64,000 bases of DNA from contig JALIRH010000002.1 of the NCBI GenBank assembly GCA_023055505.1, forward strand, positions 2,899,001-2,963,000, in the 5' to 3' direction. Of this stretch, positions 61,351-64,000 are shown piece after piece. The translations under genes were made by a program, and so were the position numbers. Position 1 is the first letter of the stretch; the number at the start of each line of letters is the position of its first letter. The stretch comes from Callipepla californica brunnescens (taxonomy: Eukaryota > Chordata > Aves > Galliformes > Odontophoridae). Under the pieces are notes generated by a model. It saw only the letters and a list, made by a program, of their open reading frames with translations, was not told the origin of the DNA and did no database searches.

Positions 61351-61616
61351 CCTATGCCACGGAGGCTTGAGCCTGCCAGAAACACCCAGCTTGGCCTGAG
61401 CAGGGCTGGCTGTGGGAAGCCTGCCAAGGCCACAGCACAACATAACCCCATCTCCATTCAACCGTGCCGGAGTGTTATCTCTATTTCTAGCAGGCCACTG
61501 ACCTTCCCACTTCTGGATAGGGATCTCACCAACATGCTCAGGCCCAGACCCAGGCCCTCCCTTTGCAGCAGGATGACATCCCTATACCCTGTGCTCATGC
61601 AGCAGACAGACACATC
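61351..61616. other. Spacer between convergent CR1 ends
   Basis: Unique sequence of 266 bases between a sense CR1 3' end and an antisense CR1 3' end. Confidence 0.5.
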
Positions 61617-61790
61617 TATAGAATCACAGAATCTCAGAATCATTACAGTTGGAAAAGATCACTGAGATCAACTAGCCCAATTATCAACCCATCACCACCA
61701 CGCTGACCAAACCACGTCCCTCAGTGCCACATCTACCCTTTTCCTGAAAATATTCAGGAAACTCAACTTCCTTCACCACCATCTTTCCAC
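61617..61790 (-). mobile_element. CR1 LINE 3' fragment
   Basis: Antisense: 'atagaatcacagaatctcag', 'agttggaaaagatcactgag', then 'cctcagtgccacatctaccc'. Confidence 0.92.
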
Positions 61791-61814
61791 GGTGCCATAG
61801 GAATTGAATTTTTT

Positions 61815-61885
61815 GTGTGGAGGCAAAAGCTGGGCTCAATGGTCCTTGTAGGCCCCTTCTAACTCAGGCTATTTTACGGTTCCCT
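61815..61885 (+). mobile_element. CR1 LINE 3' end remnant
   Basis: 'gggctcaatggtccttgtag', then 'gccccttctaactcaggcta', is a degraded CR1 3' terminus on the sense strand. Confidence 0.65.
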
Positions 61886-64000
61886 GAGAGTCATGAGAGT
61901 TGTGCAAGAGGGACGAAACACAGAGCTCCTTTCTGTTGATACTGGTGAATACGTGCTAGATGGGAGTTTGTGATTTCCTCCTCCTGGACAAGGGCCACGG
62001 GGAGGGCTCTGCATTTTCCCTGTTTAATCATTTACACCAGGGAAAAGTAGAGGTGGGATGAATTCCCAAGATCTCGGTGCCGTGGAAGGTGAAACACTGC
62101 CAGGAGCCCCGGTCTGCCCATCCCACCTCTGCAGCCCCAATTGGACCCAGGGATTCGCACCAGGGAAAAGCCTTCCTAGAGGGCTGAGTGATGTGGAAGG
62201 GGCCACGTTCACCACAGATCTCCCAGATAACACCATCACTGTGCCTATGTGACTCACACCCAGCTCCTCACCCTCCTCACCCCAAGAGAAATTAACTCCT
62301 TCCCACCCACAGCATCACACCCAACGTGCCAAGCTGTTACCTGGTGACCTGCTAACAAACATAGCCACAAACAAACATGCATCACAATGCTGGCAGGCTG
62401 TCTGAGACCCAAAGGGTGCCAGCGGGCAACCTGGTCTCTTCTTTGGGTCAGGAGTAACTCTGCCTTCCCCACCCCCAATGCTATGATTTGGGTGGCACAC
62501 ATGTCGGGTGAGCTCCTGATCTTGTGCTTTTAGGAGAGTTTTGCAGAAGAACTGATAGCACCTAGATAGATATACAATCTGCCACAGCGTTAATCCACCA
62601 GTATTTTGTACACATGCAGAATCAACAATGGGGCTTGGTCTGAGGACAGCTTCGCAATGTGGTTCTCTCAACACAGTTCAAGGAACTCCGTGTATCCCAT
62701 TCACTGAGTAGTGTGCTCACAGCCCCAGAGCCCCTAGCACTGTAAACAAAGCTGGAATGAGGGCATCAGTAAGACATAAACAGGAAGAGTAAGAGAAATC
62801 TGTGTGTCACCGATGGGAGGGACCTGTTTCCAAAGAAACTGGGTGGATTCTCAAACCGCAGAGAGCAGGGCTGGGAAGGAGGTGAAGAGGTGACCTCCTC
62901 CTTACTTCTGCCCCAAGGCAAAAGCAAGTGTGCCTGAACAGGTTCTTGGTTCTCAGTTTAATCTGCCCTTGAAACATCCCAGTTCACAACATTAGCTATC
63001 CCCAGTCCCTGCCTTTGTTGCCCTATGTGTAAAAAGGGAAACGACCAGAACAAGAGGATCTATTGCTGGGTTATTGGGGAGGCAATGGGGAGAGGAATCT
63101 TTGTCTAACGATTTTCACATTTGGTGAAAATCAAGAAATAAGAAGGAAATATTGTGTACTTTGGAGTCTTCACACCTGCTGATGTTGGTTTGATACAGCT
63201 ACAAAACAATATCAGCCTTATGCAAGATGGTCCAGGTGCACACACATGAGCATGTTTGGTTCTTCTTGTGCTCCTCCAAGCATAAGATGAGTGTTTGCTT
63301 TACAGAGAAGTTCCCAGTGCAGGAACTGTGACTAGATTACCTAGGAACATCACGTACCTCCTTTTAACTGCAGGCTGAATCACACTTTGTGGGCTTTTTC
63401 TTATATTGGGAGTGGAAAATGATTTATATTGCAGTCCTGGACTTCCTTAAAAAGGTCAACATTTGGTCAATTGGGCCAGCGTCCTCCTTCAGCAAGGAGA
63501 ATGGCACAAAGGTTATCAATTTTGTCCCGTACTGCATGTATATTATGCTTATGTGAGAACTGGATCACAAATAGATTCAGACATGTTTGAAAAAGGGCAA
63601 CACTTTTATGGCACTAGTTGTAATACCCTCAGGCTCTGAACTCTGATTCTTCAGAAGTCACCATGGGCTTCCAAAGCTGTTGAATTTCAGGTCCAGACCA
63701 ACATCAGTCCAACACTTTGCCTGAATCAGTAACTCTCAGACCTGTGCAAAATCGTATTCTATAGTTGGTTTGATATCCTGTATGTTACTGTGTTTAGCTC
63801 TGAAGTCACTGCTCTCATCACTACTTAGAACACCAAACCTATGCTGTTAAATCATCTCACAGCTCTCTAGCAGACAGTTAAGACTCAGGATGGCCTTTAG
63901 GTATCACTGTGCAATTTAGCTGTGCTTAAATCCCCTTCGCTGAGAAATATGATGAAAACGTATCTAGGAGACCAGTGATCAGTGATACAGCTTCTATTCT
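61886..64000. other. Unique non-coding sequence to window end
   Basis: No gene or known repeat was recognised. The overlapping minus frames at 62254-62502 and 62315-62674 have no recognisable domain. Confidence 0.5.

Noticed and set aside
1..64000. CRISPR arrays, operons, bacterial or phage genes, tRNA or rRNA genes
   Set aside because: None seen. The repeats are dispersed CR1 copies without regular spacers, and the gene structure is that of vertebrate nuclear DNA.

Overview
This is vertebrate nuclear DNA, and the repeats point to a bird. About thirty fragments of the CR1 LINE retrotransposon lie in both orientations. They share the avian CR1 3' end (a 'gatgatctt..gaggtc..ttccaacc' block followed by an ATTCTATG-type octamer tail). 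One solo long terminal repeat resembles an avian endogenous retrovirus LTR. The abundance of CR1 and the lack of SINEs fit a galliform such as chicken, turkey or quail, but the species is an inference.

The only protein-coding gene I can support is GPR20, an orphan class A G-protein-coupled receptor, at 26463-27524 on the + strand. It is one uninterrupted 353-codon coding exon with all the class A landmarks. A splice-acceptor-like sequence lies 21 bases before the ATG, a TATA box about 220 bases upstream, and a candidate poly(A) signal about 1.1 kb downstream. No exon of a neighbouring gene was recognised, so the rest appears intergenic or intronic.

Layout. 1-4.2 kb: one old CR1, mostly unique sequence, and a CRE/CpG cluster near 1.45-1.6 kb. 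4.2-5.8 kb: a young 5'-truncated CR1 with an open reverse-transcriptase frame. 6-26 kb: scattered old CR1 pieces in unique DNA. 26-28.7 kb: GPR20. 30.0 kb: a short minus-strand copy of the same young CR1 subfamily. 30-42.5 kb: old CR1s, a CpG-rich YY1/TISU-like site ending in a 20-base G run near 40.8 kb, and the solo LTR at 42.0-42.5 kb. 45-52 kb: more CR1. 54.8-56.3 kb: a second young CR1, nearly identical to the first and in the same orientation. 56.3-64 kb: old CR1 pieces and unique DNA.

There is no operon-like organisation and I see no multi-gene system. The most notable structural point is that GPR20 sits between two direct CR1 repeats of about 1.55 kb, about 50.5 kb apart, with only four mismatches seen by eye. 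This arrangement could recombine. Two of the three young CR1 copies also have a short direct duplication exactly at their 5' junction.
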